A DNA stretch of 64,000 nt, taken from the NCBI GenBank assembly GCA_026413225.1, contig CM048553.1, positions 133,020,190 through 133,084,189 of the forward strand. Direction: 5' to 3'. The stretch is from Otis tarda. Taxonomy: Eukaryota; Chordata; Aves; Otidiformes; Otididae. Below the pieces are notes generated by a model. It had not been told where the DNA came from, made no database searches, and saw nothing but the letters and a program-made list of their open reading frames with translations. The translations under genes and the position numbers were made by a program. Shown one piece after another: positions 26,101 through 39,165 of the stretch (the first letter of the stretch is position 1; each line of letters opens with the position of its first letter).

Positions 26101-29100
26101 CCAAACAAAACAAAACAAAAAACAGAGCTGATGACAAAAGAATAGAGCAAATTTTGTGTGAAAGATCAGGTAAGTGTTCATGCTGACTGAATAAGATTAT
26201 ATTAATAGATATTTTAGTAAGTTATGCAAATTCTGCTTTAATTATGTATAAATGAGCAAAAACTTTTTATAAGACTTTCCAAAAGCATTATTAGAAGGAA
26301 TATATCATATACTGCTGCAATAATCTCCTCTAAAACATGGTGACTGCTTAAAAACACACAACAAAACTGCTAATTCTACCAGTTCAGTGGGAAAACACTG
26401 GTAGAAAGCTGAGCAATAAAGCTACATAAAGTTAAAAAGGCCGACTAACTTACATAATACTGAATAGATATAATAATATTAAACTACAGCACAGAAATCA
26501 AAAATATTTTTGCACACTGATCCAGCATGGTGTGCATTTTATCAGTGCCTTCAACGTGCATAAATGAATTTTGAAAAAATACTAAGTTTCTACAGGTTTT
26601 CAGTCTCTTTCATATGACCTGTTTCTTCTGCATCTGCATGAGTTTGAAAACTGTACTTGCAAAAGCATAACTTATTATATCACTCATAGTGCTGGTTAGC
26701 AATTTCCTTCTTTCCCCTTGAGAATGACACATTACAGACAGATGCTACTTTGCTGGCAACAGACAGTAAAAAGGAAGCTGACTACTGTAAAAGCAAACAT
26801 GTAAAACTAAAATCAGCATTACTGCAGAAAGAAATGTTTCCTTTATATATCACATTAATTACCTTTTTTTTTTTTTTAAAGCAGGACTAGTTCCATCAAC
26901 ATTTGACGTGAAAGCTGTAGGATGTGCCAGGTTGCCAGAACAGCACCACTCCAGTCAGCAGAAGTACAGGATAAGGAAGAAATACATACTGTAAGGAAAA
27001 CATCATTAAGTCTCTCTACTGCCACCAGATCTGTATCATGTGGGTGGCCCATACTGCCACTCAGAGACTCTGCTCCCACTTAGTCACAGACATCACGTTG
27101 AGCATGAATTTGATGCTTGTGGTTCCTTTGGCAACGAAAGAGCGAAGGTCCCAGAGAAGGGACTAAGGGTGCTGGGTCTCTTTACGCAGTTAGCCTCCTG
27201 CCAGTTATCTGGTCTTAAAGGAAAGCATTAGAAAGGTTATGTCTTTAACATCGTCTCTCTAAACCTTTCCATAGTAATCTTGCACTATTAGATACACAAC
27301 AGTCAGGGAAACTAGGGCTCAGCAAGCAAAAGGTGAATTTACCCCATGACGACATTCTCCCTTGTGTGAGTATCTTTGCTGCACAAAAAGAACAAGGTAG
27401 CTTACTCCATGCTTTGTGGGAGGCAGCTCATTCTGGTTGAAAGATGCACTAATTGTTCAAGATGTATATTCACACGGTATCAAAATGGAGTAGTTAACTC
27501 CAAAATCACCCTCCAGTTTAACGTGCTGTGACTTTACTTAATACTTTAATACACAGGCTAGAACTAAACCAAACTGTGTCTTACTGAAATACTCTCCCCT
27601 GCAGAGCATCTCTCTCCATGTATCTCTGGGTTTTTTTCCAGAAATTGATCTTTTTAATCTTACAAGACCTTTTAAGTAGTTTCACCCATCACTATTAACT
27701 TAAATACAAGACTGTCTTAATAAAATGAATGTGCTAGAAAACAGCCAACCTTATTCACATTACGTAGTCTAAAAAGATACATTATTTTTAATTGGATTCC
27801 ATTCCACCCTTATCTATAAAATATTTTTAAAAATAGAACAAAAAGAGAAGAATTTAAAATGTTTCCCAAATAAAATTCACCCTGGCAACCATTCAAATAG
27901 TGTAAATATTTTGATACAATTTACAGAAACAGGATTAGGTAATGTTTTATGATGCTCGTTAAGCTGTCATGTTCTAAATCACAACCAGCATCAAATTATT
28001 TCTTCCCTTCTCTACTATTTAATTTTGGCAAATACGTTCTGTATAAAAGGTGTCAAGTAAAATCGCCACAGGATATGCTGGAAATCCCTGCACCAGCTGC
28101 ATACTGAAACATAAAGGAAGTGTCTTTCTGATCCTACAGCCTGATAATACTGAGTTGCTGGAGGGTTATAGCACTCTTTGAAAAATAAAGCTTCATTACA
28201 CTGGCATGGAGAGGAGCAGTGTAATCCTCTTTGGAAGCTGGTCCCGCAATCCTACATTTTAGAAAATTGCTGAAAGCCATTGTGCTTCTGATGGGAATTG
28301 GTCATTAACAGTTCAGGTGCAGACCATGCAACAGGCAGTGTCAGCACAACCCCTCTCCACATTTCCTGGTTCTTAGGAATTCCATCTGATAATGGCAGAA
28401 GCAGGTTATAACAGCACCTTTTTGTCATGGATTCAGTTTCTGCTCATTTGGAGATCTAAGACAGAAATTTTCCTCTTTAGGACTTCATTTCTTCTGCATG
28501 TTAAAAGAATGAAAAAAAATACAGCACTTTCTTCCTATAGCTGAAGAGTTACTACACCCTTACTTTCCTACAGACCCTTTCTCATTTGTATAAACTCTGG
28601 ATGCTTTACAGAATTGATATATGTTGTTGGCATAAAACACAAATTTAACACAACATTTAAGTCACAGAGTATCAAGAAACATGTTTTTACTAATAGAGTA
28701 TATGTTAAGTAAGTACAGCACATATTAAATAAGATCTTGGAAACATAAGCGTAATAAATATTCCTGTTACATTAAATAAATCCAAAAATACAAAATGCTG
28801 CTGATATTTATAACCAAATACCTCCGTGCTCGACCCCAGTAAGATTTTACCAACAATCTCTTTGGTCTCTAATTAAATTGATGCATGCTTCCAATCTCAA
28901 TACCATCAATGCTGATAATAAAATATATTTTTTGCAATCCTATGGAACAGCTTTCCCAAAGGGAATAGAAGAAGGAAAACAATCAGTGAAAACCAAGAGA
29001 AAATAGCTGTCAGATTGTTCAAATGTTTATTCAATTTAAATTTCATACCATTACTGTTCTAAGGTTTCTTTTACTTAAGAGTTTGTGGAGGGTTCTGTTA

Positions 29101-29230
29101 GGTTTTTTTTGTTTTTAAAGGTTGACATTTACTTCAGAAGACCTGTTGGGGAAAAAAAAATTATTTATGCAGCTACTTCAAACTTTCCAAGTGAGAGATA
29201 CCTGTTTTTGTAGTTCCTCTTTTACTCAAG
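23131..29230. other. Presumed intron, mostly unique sequence
   Basis: It holds a 20-base A run (24971-24990) and a small perfect hairpin near 28195-28225. A 150-codon minus frame (25406-24954) starts MNSLSTKLPY and ends in a poly-Phe stretch that is only the reverse of the A run. It has no known domain. Confidence 0.45.
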
Positions 29231-29833
29231 GGTTGTGGTTCAGCAGACAGCAACTAAGTACCACGCAGCCGCTCACTTATACTCCCCCATACCAGAAGGG
29301 ATGGGAGACAGAATCAGAAAGAAAGGAAAAACGAGATAAAGACAGTTTACTAGGATAGCAAAGAAAAAGATAATAACATATATATTAACAATTAGAATAA
29401 TAATAAAATATAATGATAACAGAATATACAAAATGAACAACGCACAATTTCTCACCGCCTGGCGATCAACACAGCCCATCCCGAGCAGTGATCACAGAAC
29501 AGAACTGAGTGCGATCTTGGAATGATCCCAAGAGAGAGAGCTGTCCACTGGCCACTCCCCGCTTACATACTGAGCATGGATTCTATGGTACGGAATAATC
29601 TCTTTGGCCTAGCCTAATCAGTTTGGGTCAACTACTGGCTACACCCCTCCCAGCTTCCTGCACCTGCACATTAGCAAAACCCGGGAAGCTGGAAAATGTC
29701 CTTGATCTCTTAGCAACAACCCATGACATCAGCATGTTATCAACATTTTTCACATATCAAATCCCATACTAAATCCAAAACACAGCAACTACTGGGAAGA
29801 AAATCAGCTCCATCCTAGCAGGAATCAGGAGAC
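29231..29833 (+). mobile_element. Solo LTR of an avian endogenous retrovirus
   Basis: It starts ttgtggttcagcagacagcaactaagtacc and ends actaaatccaaaacacagcaact ... gggaagaaaatcagctccatcctagcaggaatcagga, the start and end wording of a common avian LTR family. An AT-rich stretch (about 29365-29440) follows ataaagacagtttact. No internal gag, pol or env sequence lies beside it, so it is a solo LTR of about 600 bp. I could not confirm a target-site duplication. It lies in the presumed MRPS28 intron. Confidence 0.8.
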
Positions 29834-31899
29834 AAAGAATGTCTTGAGGGTGGAATCCTTTCTTATGGCCACATGGTGGTAGCACTACAAGGTCTTTCAC
29901 TTGGACATCCCAAGAAATCACAACTGTTAAGATGAGGACTGAGCAGTTTAAGAGAACAAGCTTTACAGACAAGAACCTCTTGTAGAATTTTTGTTTCTTT
30001 TCAAGTAACTTCTAGCACTTTCAAAGAGCAAAGGACATGATACAATAAAAGGAAAATTGTATTACAGGATCATGAAAATAGTTGAGTTCTGGTCAGAAAA
30101 AAGACAAATGATCAAGAAAATACTAAAAGCACACGTCCTCATGGAGATATCTCCTTAAATAAATGGCAAGAAAGAGGTTGTTTTTCTTTAAAGATGCTAA
30201 ACTAATATTTTGGAGGAGTTGCCAAATACCTGAAAAAACAATACAGTAAAACCAAATATCAGCATCAGAATGCAGGTGCCAGAAGAACCATGCTTTCAAG
30301 ATCAACTTCATAAAAATGGTATTAGGAATTTCCACATTTCAAGATTAAAGCTGGTTCTTCTGTCCTGAACTGATAGCATTCAAGAAATCATCTGTCATTC
30401 GTAAATTAAAACGTCCATTCTACTCCTTGGCACAAGCAATAAACATTTTACAAACAAAACAGTAAACAGTTCTACTGATTACATGCATGTACAAGATGGT
30501 GATAAAGTCACTTTCATCAGCAAGTGAATGAACAGAAATAACAGTAACAAAGTCTTACTGCAGTCACCAATGTAAACTGGTACAGATCTAAATACGCACT
30601 GCAAATTCTACCCAGTTACTTTCAAGCTTTGGTAGAAGATACTCTACCACTAGTTTGACCTTCATTCTGGGGATCAAAAGCAGTTATTGCCTTTCAAAGA
30701 GAAGTCAGTATCCACTGAAAGACTCTAAGCCTTCATGCTTACTAAGAGGCCAACGTATGAAAAGATCATTTTTGTTTTGATAAGGCAAACTTTACTCTGT
30801 AAATCAATGAGCTGCTGTCTTTACTATGTAGGCAGATCAAAGCAATTGTACAAGCAAAGGCATAAGACTTCCCACTACTTTTTAATAAGCAGGGAGATCC
30901 AAACTCAGCAGCATCTGAATGCTACTGATGACACATGCAGCTAACTAAGATTGCAGTTTTCCATGTTTATTTTTGATTCCACAAGTACTTTGAAAATTTT
31001 GTGTTACAAATCCAGTTAGAAATAAACTGGTACAACTATGTTATATGACACAGCACATTATGACAAGCTACAAGCTAAACAACAGAACAAAATATTGCCT
31101 GTGACTGCAATTTTTTGTAAATCCAGGTAAATTTTAAAAATTCCAGTTCCAGAAACACAATAAATTGGAAAAAAGTGGCAAGATTTATTTAAATTATTTA
31201 TTTTCTTTTATAAATAATTTTATTTAGAGGACTAGCTCCATATAGCATTTAAACACTTAAGGAGTCAGAGACAAATTCAGGTTCCTGGACTGAACTGAGG
31301 AGAAAAGTGATTTGAATCACCTACATCTCAAACGAATGCTCTAAGTCCATTAGATAGAGAGTATCAACACTAATACTTCCACTGCCACTATATCCTCAAC
31401 GTTGTAAATGCTGTATCATTTTGTGAACTATAGCCTTTAGTTCCTAATTTTATTTCATTAAAAACACCCAGGTTGATAATTTCCCCTCTCCCCACTCCCA
31501 CTCAAAAGCAAAGTAAAGTATAAACTAGTCCTATATGGATCTGCTTGTTTTTACCATTATAATAGCCAGCCAAAAATATAACTGGCCTAGACCCTCTCAG
31601 CTCCAGGCTTATGCTCCCAGCATACAATGGACCACTGACTCTGAAGCATCTGCTCCAATGACAGTTTCCTTGGGCCTCATTTCCCGCTGTACCATTGCAA
31701 CGTGCAATGGAAGAACAGACATACAGCATTAGGAGAAAGATGAGCAGGGAAAGAGTGGACAAACACTTGTCTGTTTGTAAGCTTTTTCAGGAAGCTGCAT
31801 TTCATTACTTTCCTCCAACTTGTCTTGCTACCCAAGTATTCCAGAGCACTATGACAAAATGAGATAGTAACACTACACAAGGAAACAGTGAGTGGTGGA
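29834..31899. other. Presumed intron, nothing recognised
   Basis: AT-rich unique sequence between the solo LTR and the CR1 endonuclease fragment. Confidence 0.45.
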
Positions 31900-32985
31900 C
31901 TCAACACTCACAAAGTGAATGAATTGTAGTTAGGGATTTGAAGACAACACACAAAGTTGCCTGCTCCCCAAATCTGGGAGGAAGCACGTAAGCAAACATG
32001 GGACAAGGTAAAGAGGACTGCACTGGAAGCAAGGAAGGGGCATGAGTGCATGGACCCTTGCTACAAACCATGTAAGGAGATAGTTGCAAGTCATGGGTCA
32101 GAACCAGAGAGAAGACCAGCAAAGACAGCGGACGTCTGCTATGGGCTGTCTGATCAGGAAGAGGGAGTGGATGAAGCCTCATTCAGCCAACCAGAAACCA
32201 ACTCGTGATTGCACGCTTGCTTCCTGCAGGGGACTTCAAATGTCCTGACGTCTGCTCAAGCAGAAACAAACATGGAGGGGAGCAAGGAATCCAGAGCGAG
32301 TGCCCTGATGACGTTTTTTTGCCAGAGGTGCTAGACAGCCCAAATAGGGCAGGTGTTCTACTGGACATGTTACTCACAGGCAGAAAAGAACTGTTTGGGA
32401 AGGTGGTAGCTGATGGCAGTCTCAGCTGCAGTTACCACCAATGACAGAGCTTAAACGCTGAAGGAAAAGTGAGAAAGGCAAGTAGCAGAAAAAAGATCTG
32501 GGCTTCAGGACAGAAGACTTTGGTTTATTTGGGGTAGACAAGAAGCTGTCCTGACGTTAAAAGCTGCCTGGAACAGGCTGTTGATCTATAAGGACAAACT
32601 CCTCCATGCTCTAGAAGGGTCTTCCCCAATATGCAAAAGTCGAGTGGGCCTGGCAGAAGCAAGTTCAGCTCTGGTCTGACCTCTACCACAAAACAAAATG
32701 AATGGTCATAGATTGAGATGAATACAGAAATACCCCTTGCACATGCAAGAATGGGATTGGGAAAGGTAAAATTCATCTCGATTTAGAATTAGCAAGAGGT
32801 GAAAAGAGCAACAAGGGCTTTACCACTTTACCAGCAGCAGCAGAAGACTAAGAAAAATCTTCACCTGCTGCCAAATATGATGGGCACAAAGGACTCTGTT
32901 CATCCTAAGCCATCAATCACATCTGCTTTCAAAGTCACAGACCTGTCAAAAAAAAGGCAGTCAAGTATACAAATGCTCTGATAAA
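31900..32985 (+). repeat. CR1 endonuclease-domain fragment (5' part of ORF2)
   Basis: Two adjacent plus-strand frames carry diverged CR1 endonuclease sequence: ADVCYGLSDQEEGVDEASFS (family pattern VGVCYRPPDQEEEVDEAF), then GDFKCPDVCSSRN (pattern GDFNHPDICW) and GVLLDMLLTGRKELFGKVVA (pattern GALLDLLLTNREGLVGDV), with SCSYH where functional copies have a SDH-type motif. Weak linker-like sequence follows to about 32985. Neither the RT domain nor the 3' tail follows. A 5' piece without the 3' end is unusual for CR1. Boundaries are approximate. Confidence 0.8.
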
Positions 32986-33380
32986 ATGCTATCACAAACT
33001 TGCACACGAACGTACAATTATTTGTTCAATCTTTTTATAAAAAAAAAAAAAAAATCAACAATTTCAGATCGTTAATCTTGTAGATTAACAAAGATGCTCC
33101 TCCTCTCTCAAGGAAACAAAAAAGAATAAAGAGAAGTGAGATGTACTAAAATACCCTGATGTTATGAATTTGAAAACATGGTATTTTGTCTATGTACTAA
33201 AAATTAAGTGTTAAAGTAACCCGGAGACAAATTAAAAAGACAAGATATCTTTGAATTATATATAATCATAAGGTGCTAAAGACAGTTTAAAAAGCTTATA
33301 AACACTATTTCCACTTGAATTAGTTCCTTATCTTTTAGCTCTAACTACCACATTCCCCAGCACAACTGTTCTAGTTCAGG
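32986..33380. other. Intron between CR1 fragment and exon duplicate
   Basis: Contains an A run near 33040. Nothing else was recognised. The 512 bp between the duplicate and the real exon (33449-33960) is also without recognisable features. Confidence 0.45.
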
Positions 33381-33448
33381 ACACACAGTGAAACTTATCA
33401 CCAAAATCTACATAAAAATCTTCCTCTACAATGTGGAATAATTGACCA
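33381..33448 (-). pseudogene. Decayed partial duplicate of the MRPS28 S1 exon
   Basis: These 68 bases align without gaps to 33986-34053 of the MRPS28 exon, with 9 mismatches by eye (about 87% identity), in the same orientation. The minus strand reads GQLFHIVEEDFYVDFGDKFHCV. The real exon has [10 protein letters not shown] then [12 protein letters not shown], so most changes are conservative. An in-frame TAA lies just upstream and a TGA two codons downstream, and I see no good splice sites at the edges. It lies about 540 bp downstream of the real exon in the same intron. It is best read as a tandem exon duplication that has lost function, perhaps after a period as an alternative exon. Confidence 0.8.
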
Positions 33449-33960
33449 CATTAGCACTGATCATCTGCTACGAACAGTATTACCACAAATAATGTGCAAA
33501 CTCCCCAGTACACCACCTCATGTATACATATTTAGCATAGAGTTCCTGCCTAAGGAGGCTTACAATTTACAGGGGATTAAAGTTCCACATTGATTGACAA
33601 AACTCCCAAGTATTTCAATAAACTGTGCTTGTTTTAACAACATGGTCGACAATGATGTCCCCTTTCCTCAGTGACAAAACAGCCAGTAACTTCCTTTGGT
33701 CATGGTAAGTTGCAATAATGTAGACAGCAATTCTGCAAACTTGCAAAGGAATCTGCATTCAAGACAATGTTGTCTGAGCCACACAAATCTGCTTGTGATC
33801 ATACTTTCATTCTGCACAATACGTTAACTTCTATAGTTTAAACCACAAAATTCATAAGAACTATCCAAGCTCAGTCCAGAAGATGGTCAAGTCCCATTAG
33901 CCAAGCATTTCAGTACATTGTTCACATATGTTAATTGCTTACTGTAAGTTTATTACTTAC

Positions 33961-34142
33961 TTTCCATCTACTTCTGGTCTTTTGCACACACAGTGAAACT
34001 TGCTACCAAAATCTATATAAAGATCATCTTCTACAACGTGGAATATTTGACCAATGACAATTTTATCTTTGGCAGGTCCCATCTGAATTAAAGGAGAGCA
34101 TCTCAGCATGGATGCAAAGGATTCCGATTTCTCTGAAGGAAC
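33961..34142 (-). CDS. MRPS28: MRPS28 S1-like core exon
   Basis: The acceptor (poly-T tract, then acatttatctgtag/GTTCCT) opens 60 codons plus two bases, and the donor is GGAAA/gtaagt. The translation contains [20 protein letters not shown], then the beta-strand segment [20 protein letters not shown] and [14 protein letters not shown]. This is almost the same as mammalian MRPS28 ([20 protein letters not shown], then YIDFGGKFHCVCRRPEVDG). It is the start of the S1-like OB fold (bS1m) of the small mitoribosomal subunit. The exon leaves in phase 2. The expected last exon (a [20 protein letters not shown] type sequence) was not found between here and position 1, so it probably lies beyond the left edge. 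A decayed partial copy of this exon sits at 33381-33448. Confidence 0.96.
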
Positions 34143-37100
34143 CTACAGATAAATGTAAAAAAAAAAAAAAAATAAAATTCATAAAACATACTACTTGAAG
34201 GAGGAATTAAATTAAACTTGTAACATACAAAAAGGCTTTATTCACTAAATTAGAAGTAAAGATTTCATGTTTCCGGTGCATTTTTAGTAAGACTTCTAAG
34301 AAGGCATCTGGTACACTTCTCCAATCCCAAACATTTCATACATTAAAGGTAAAGCTTTCATTAATTCAGTCACATAAAAACATAACACTTTGCATCTCCT
34401 GAAAAGATGTGCCAGTTCTACTGTTGGTTAGGTAAGTAGACTTAAAAATGCATTCCCAATATTAGGTGATACTCCTGAAAATAAGATCTCTCGTCCCTTT
34501 GTTATCTCCTCAGTGAAAACCAAAACAGCATTAGTACCTTGTAGCTATCCATGCAACTATTTAATAATGAATAATACTTAAATCTTTATTTTGAAGAACA
34601 AAACCAAAGCAGCAAAAGTAGAAAGCATGCACACAACTGAGCGAACATATATAAAAAAAAATTGAATCATCACTTCTCTCATTTTTCACTCTACAATATC
34701 AAGGTAAATATTTAAATTCAGTAACTAAATAAACAAAATGCAAGTTTCTTCTCATAGAGCTTTGGGAAAACGGGAGAACATAAATCCTCCTCCTCCTCTT
34801 CCTGGAGACATCTCTCTTATGTGATCTGAGTAAGCTGATTATCACAGGCTTCCCATTACATGCTAGGCGAAAATACCCAGCTACATCAAAGTCAGACTCA
34901 ATCTCACATAAGCTTTCTCTGATAGACTAAATATGACCACTTTTTAAGATTACCACCTTTTAAATACGATTAATAAGAAAAGTCTTCTTGCCAGTAGTGA
35001 ATAAAAGGGGAGATGCAAAATGTAAGGAAATAATTTTATAGACTGATAAACAGATCCAAAAAAGTAGAGCCTATTAATTTTCCCCTGCATTTACAGTCAT
35101 TAACTGATATAATAATTACTTAACGCAGGATTTCAGACTATTTTCAATCCAGCAGAACAACTAAACAGAACAAAATAATCAAGCAATTAAAGGTTTAGAG
35201 ATCTGTCGGCTTCAACAACACCCCCCATTGACCACTTCAAGTGGATGCTGAAAATCCATCTATATTTTATATGAACAGAGAATAGTGCTATCATTTTCAA
35301 TTTGTACATTTGGAAACTTTTATTCTTGGGAAAGCCAAAAGAGACAGTTTTGAATTCCAGCTCTGCTGGAAGACACAAACAGTGCCGGTTGTTCTGACAC
35401 AACATAGCCTCGGGAACTACATAAGCTAGAGATCTGACACCTGATACAATCTGCTGCTTCAGGAACAGGAACTGTTAAATCCCAACAACACGGGCTGAAA
35501 AAAGTGCAACGCGTACCCATGCATGCACACGCACCACAAAAAGAAAGCTGCTGGTGACGGTAAACCACAAACAGAGCAGTAGGAGTCATACAGGAAACCT
35601 AATATCAGAGAAGGTTCCAAATACAGGGCTGTTTGCATTTCACAATGCAGTCTGAATTCAAACACCTGAAAATTAATTGTACAGCATGCATTTGTAAGTG
35701 CTTTAAGAAGAAATATAAATCAGTGGAAGCAAAAAGAGGAAGCATTTGAATGAGATTGATCATATGAATTGAGAGGGCAGCAGCAATCTAAATACAACTT
35801 TAAAATCAATAAGATGTAACCTAAAAGTAAACGTTTCAAAACTAACATCCTCTCAAAATGACTCCACCTGGGCAGGAAATTCTCATATTGAAATGTGAAA
35901 ACCTGTTTTAAGTGAAACTGAGATACAAAGTGCAAAATTCAGAGGTCTTCCGCTGACTTTCTCACTATGAACTCACTAGAGCGTGCAGAATCACCCCATT
36001 GCTTTGGAATTCAACTGCTTGCCCCTGTAAAGTAACAAACGCTTTTCCATCATCCTGTATGCTCATAGACATTGCTTTCAAAGATGGTATGTCTCATCTT
36101 AGTTATACCTTGTCACTCAAAACCAAATTACAGTATTCAAATACTACTATACGGTCAACTACTCTACACTTTGAGCTGATTGTTCAATTCCCTGCTTCCC
36201 AAACCACCATTATCCCATTTCTCCATCCTTCACTCCTGACCCAACTCGATTTGTCTGAGGAAGACGATGCCAATGAAAACAATCTTCCAGAAACGGACAG
36301 CAGGAATGTTCACAGCAGAGGATTTCCAGGGGACATTCAGTCTCTCAGGTGGACCAGTTGAGGGCTACAAATGAAAACAACTTTCCCAAGCAAGAGTTAA
36401 CGTTATTGAGGGAGGCTGCCAGCAGAGACTTAATAAACACACATAATGTAAATACAGAAGGGCAGCATATCTGTTAGCAAAGAAACAGACACAAGCACAG
36501 TATTATCAACTAGCAGAGATGCTGGCTTTTCAAAAACTAGTGTTTTAGAATAGATCATCCTTCCAAAAACTTTACCTGTTCCATTTATGACACCTAACAT
36601 CTGGAGGAAAAAAAAAAAAAAAAAAAAAACCAAAAAAACACCAACTTTCTCCGGTCCTCCAAAAACTCTGTGAAGTCTTCTTAATTTAGGACACACCTCT
36701 GCAAGTTTTTAAACCAAGCAAGCTGGTGCTGCCATGCCTCATCCTGCCCTCTCCACTCCTTCCCAGACAGAACTCCTGTCCCCTTATGCCACCACTAAAA
36801 CTTGTCCTAACCTGAAGTAAGTCTGTTTCAGGAATGAAGAAACAAAAGTTATTCACTTTCTTGTAAGGATAGTTTTCTGATGGTCTAGTTTTCAAACTAG
36901 ATCACCAAGGGACCAAGTGAGTATCAGGATGAAAAAAATGAGAGTGTGAGAGTGCCCACAGACAAGGGCAAAGATAAGAACATGGCAACATGGCAGCAAC
37001 ATGTAAACTCAGGATGACAAGACTACTATCATTTCATCCCAGAATATTTTCAGTTATTCTGAAGGTAAACTAATATGAAAATCAGTCTAGGGGAAAAAAA

Positions 37101-39049
37101 AAAAAAAAAAAAAGCAAGAACCCCACAAAGCAAGCCAGATGTTATTATTTGCACAGCTCAGTTCAGGTCTCAGGTAAAGATCAGCTTTGTTTTCCTATTT
37201 CAACAGGATGTGAGGAGGTCCACCTCTTCTTATATGTAGATCATCTGGGAAAAGTCTGACCTAGTAGCGAGGATCAAGAGAACTTCTGAGTTTGGTTTGA
37301 AAGAGATCTTCCTAAGTTATCTAGAAAGATGGCATTAGTAACAGTTATTGAACACAGCAAATAACACTGAGCTTATTTCAAGCAGTAATACAATTCACAG
37401 TAAATTCCTTCATCTCTTGGTAATTACACTCATTAAATGGCATTCACCTCATTCTTATTGCCTTCATTCCACAGCACATACAGTAGGCTCTCTACCCTAA
37501 AAAAAACCCAACTTGTTGATTGTGAAATTTTTATCTCCGCATCATGAAGATGGGTCACTAACATCCTACGGATTTCCCGTTTTTATCACCCAAAAATGGT
37601 CCATTCTAGTTAATAACATCCATCTTTTTATCTCCACTAGGAAAAAATATTGATACAAAATTCTCCCATGTGCAAACTTGCCTGTGAAATAATCTCTGTA
37701 CATGACATGTAAGTGCTATCTTTACACACTGCCAGATGTGCTCATTCCTTACTGGAACAGAGATTAAACTAAGATACAGATGCTCATGTACATAGAAATC
37801 CTTGGCTATTCTTCACTGTGGACAGTTTTCCAAGAAGCTAACGGGAATCTGTTTGAATTCTATCACAGGTCTACAAGTCTGCAGCGTTCTCCATCCTGCT
37901 TCCTGGAGAGGAACTTCTTAAGAGTACAAATATCTAATTCACGTATACAAGAATCTTCAAGAGACTCCATTGGTTACTGCCATCAAGGATTCTTTTGTGA
38001 ACAGTCTAGAAACAGTGAGCTAAAACACAGTATTTTCTCCAGTTTTCTGCATAACCTAAAAGAGATCTCATTAAACAGCAATTTATCTCAAGCATTCAAA
38101 GAGATTTAATAACATTTTGAGTACTTTCCTCCATGATTTCTAAATCTCCTTAACTGGATTCCCCACAATAGCACTACAGAAAAACAATAAGATAGTAAGA
38201 TAACACGGTAACATAATTTATTAAGCACTCTACTTTTCTACTTCTCAAGGAGTTTGGGCCACGCAGCTGTGATAGATAACACATCAATAACAAGTTGCAA
38301 AAATTGGAGAATATTACAAAATTCAGAAACACAAAGGGCACGTTCTTTTCAAGTACCTGAAGTATAAAGGCTTTTTTTCCTCCTCCTTCTTAAATGCCTA
38401 ACCTATTTGATATTCCTTCTAATTTCTAGGTTTTAAAGTTTTTTCACAAATATTTGGATGCCTCTCACTTTCTGTGCACGTAGTTCAATAAAAAACAGTA
38501 GCTCTTTCAATAACAGAATACTCTACAAGATGATAGATATTAACAAGAGAGTGGAAAAAGTAATAGATTTAAACCCCAGTAAGATCCAAACGAAAGCAGT
38601 AACTCCAATGGAGTTATGCAAGGAAGTTATGGAGGAATGTAACTATGTACTATTTCTGGAGCGAAGTCCATGACTATACAAGCAGGGTGGTCGTATCCCA
38701 CCCACAGACCAGTATGTCTTTCAAACCTAGCTATGTGTTTTATGTTTGCTTGCAAAGGCAAGTAGCGTGCATGTTCGAAAGTGAGAGATATGGATTAAAC
38801 ATGGAGAAGTGAGATGGGAGACTGGTAATCTGACTGCTGCAATTAAGGGGTGAATGACACATTAACATCAAGTAGCATGCAAAGAACACAACCCTCCATT
38901 CCTAGCAAATTTGTTTTCCTCAGCACTGTCATCCATAGCTACAGAGATTTTTTTCTGTCCAAAGTTAGTTACACAAAACAACAACATGGGAAAATGGATT
39001 TGCAATAACAAGTTAGTATGATGCCACAGTAGCTAAAGGTCAAACATCT
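34143..39049. other. MRPS28 intron 1, left part
   Basis: AT-rich, with A runs at about 34158, 36608 and 37091. Plus frame 35999-36361 (120 codons) and minus frame 36696-36430 show no known domain. The expected small MRPS28 exon for the GGFASALERHSELL block was looked for on the minus strand and not found. Confidence 0.45.
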
Positions 39050-39165
39050 TGGAGATACTCAAAACTTGACTGGAAAAGGCCCTGAGCAACCTGAATCAAG
39101 TCTGTCCTGCTTGGAGCAAGGGGCCTGAACAGATGACCTCCTGATATCACCTTCAACATATATTA
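39050..39165 (+). repeat. CR1 3' terminal fragment, degraded
   Basis: The sequence ggagatactcaaaacttgac ... ccctgagcaacctgaatcaag ... ggggcctgaacagatgacct follows the CR1 3' end (gagcaacctg ... gggcttggactagatgacct) with many changes and no octamer tail left. Confidence 0.75.

Noticed and set aside
1-33960. Search for the last MRPS28 exon and for tRNA, snRNA, CRISPR or bacterial-type operons
   Set aside because: None seen. The content is intronic vertebrate DNA. A short diverged exon could still have been missed by eye.
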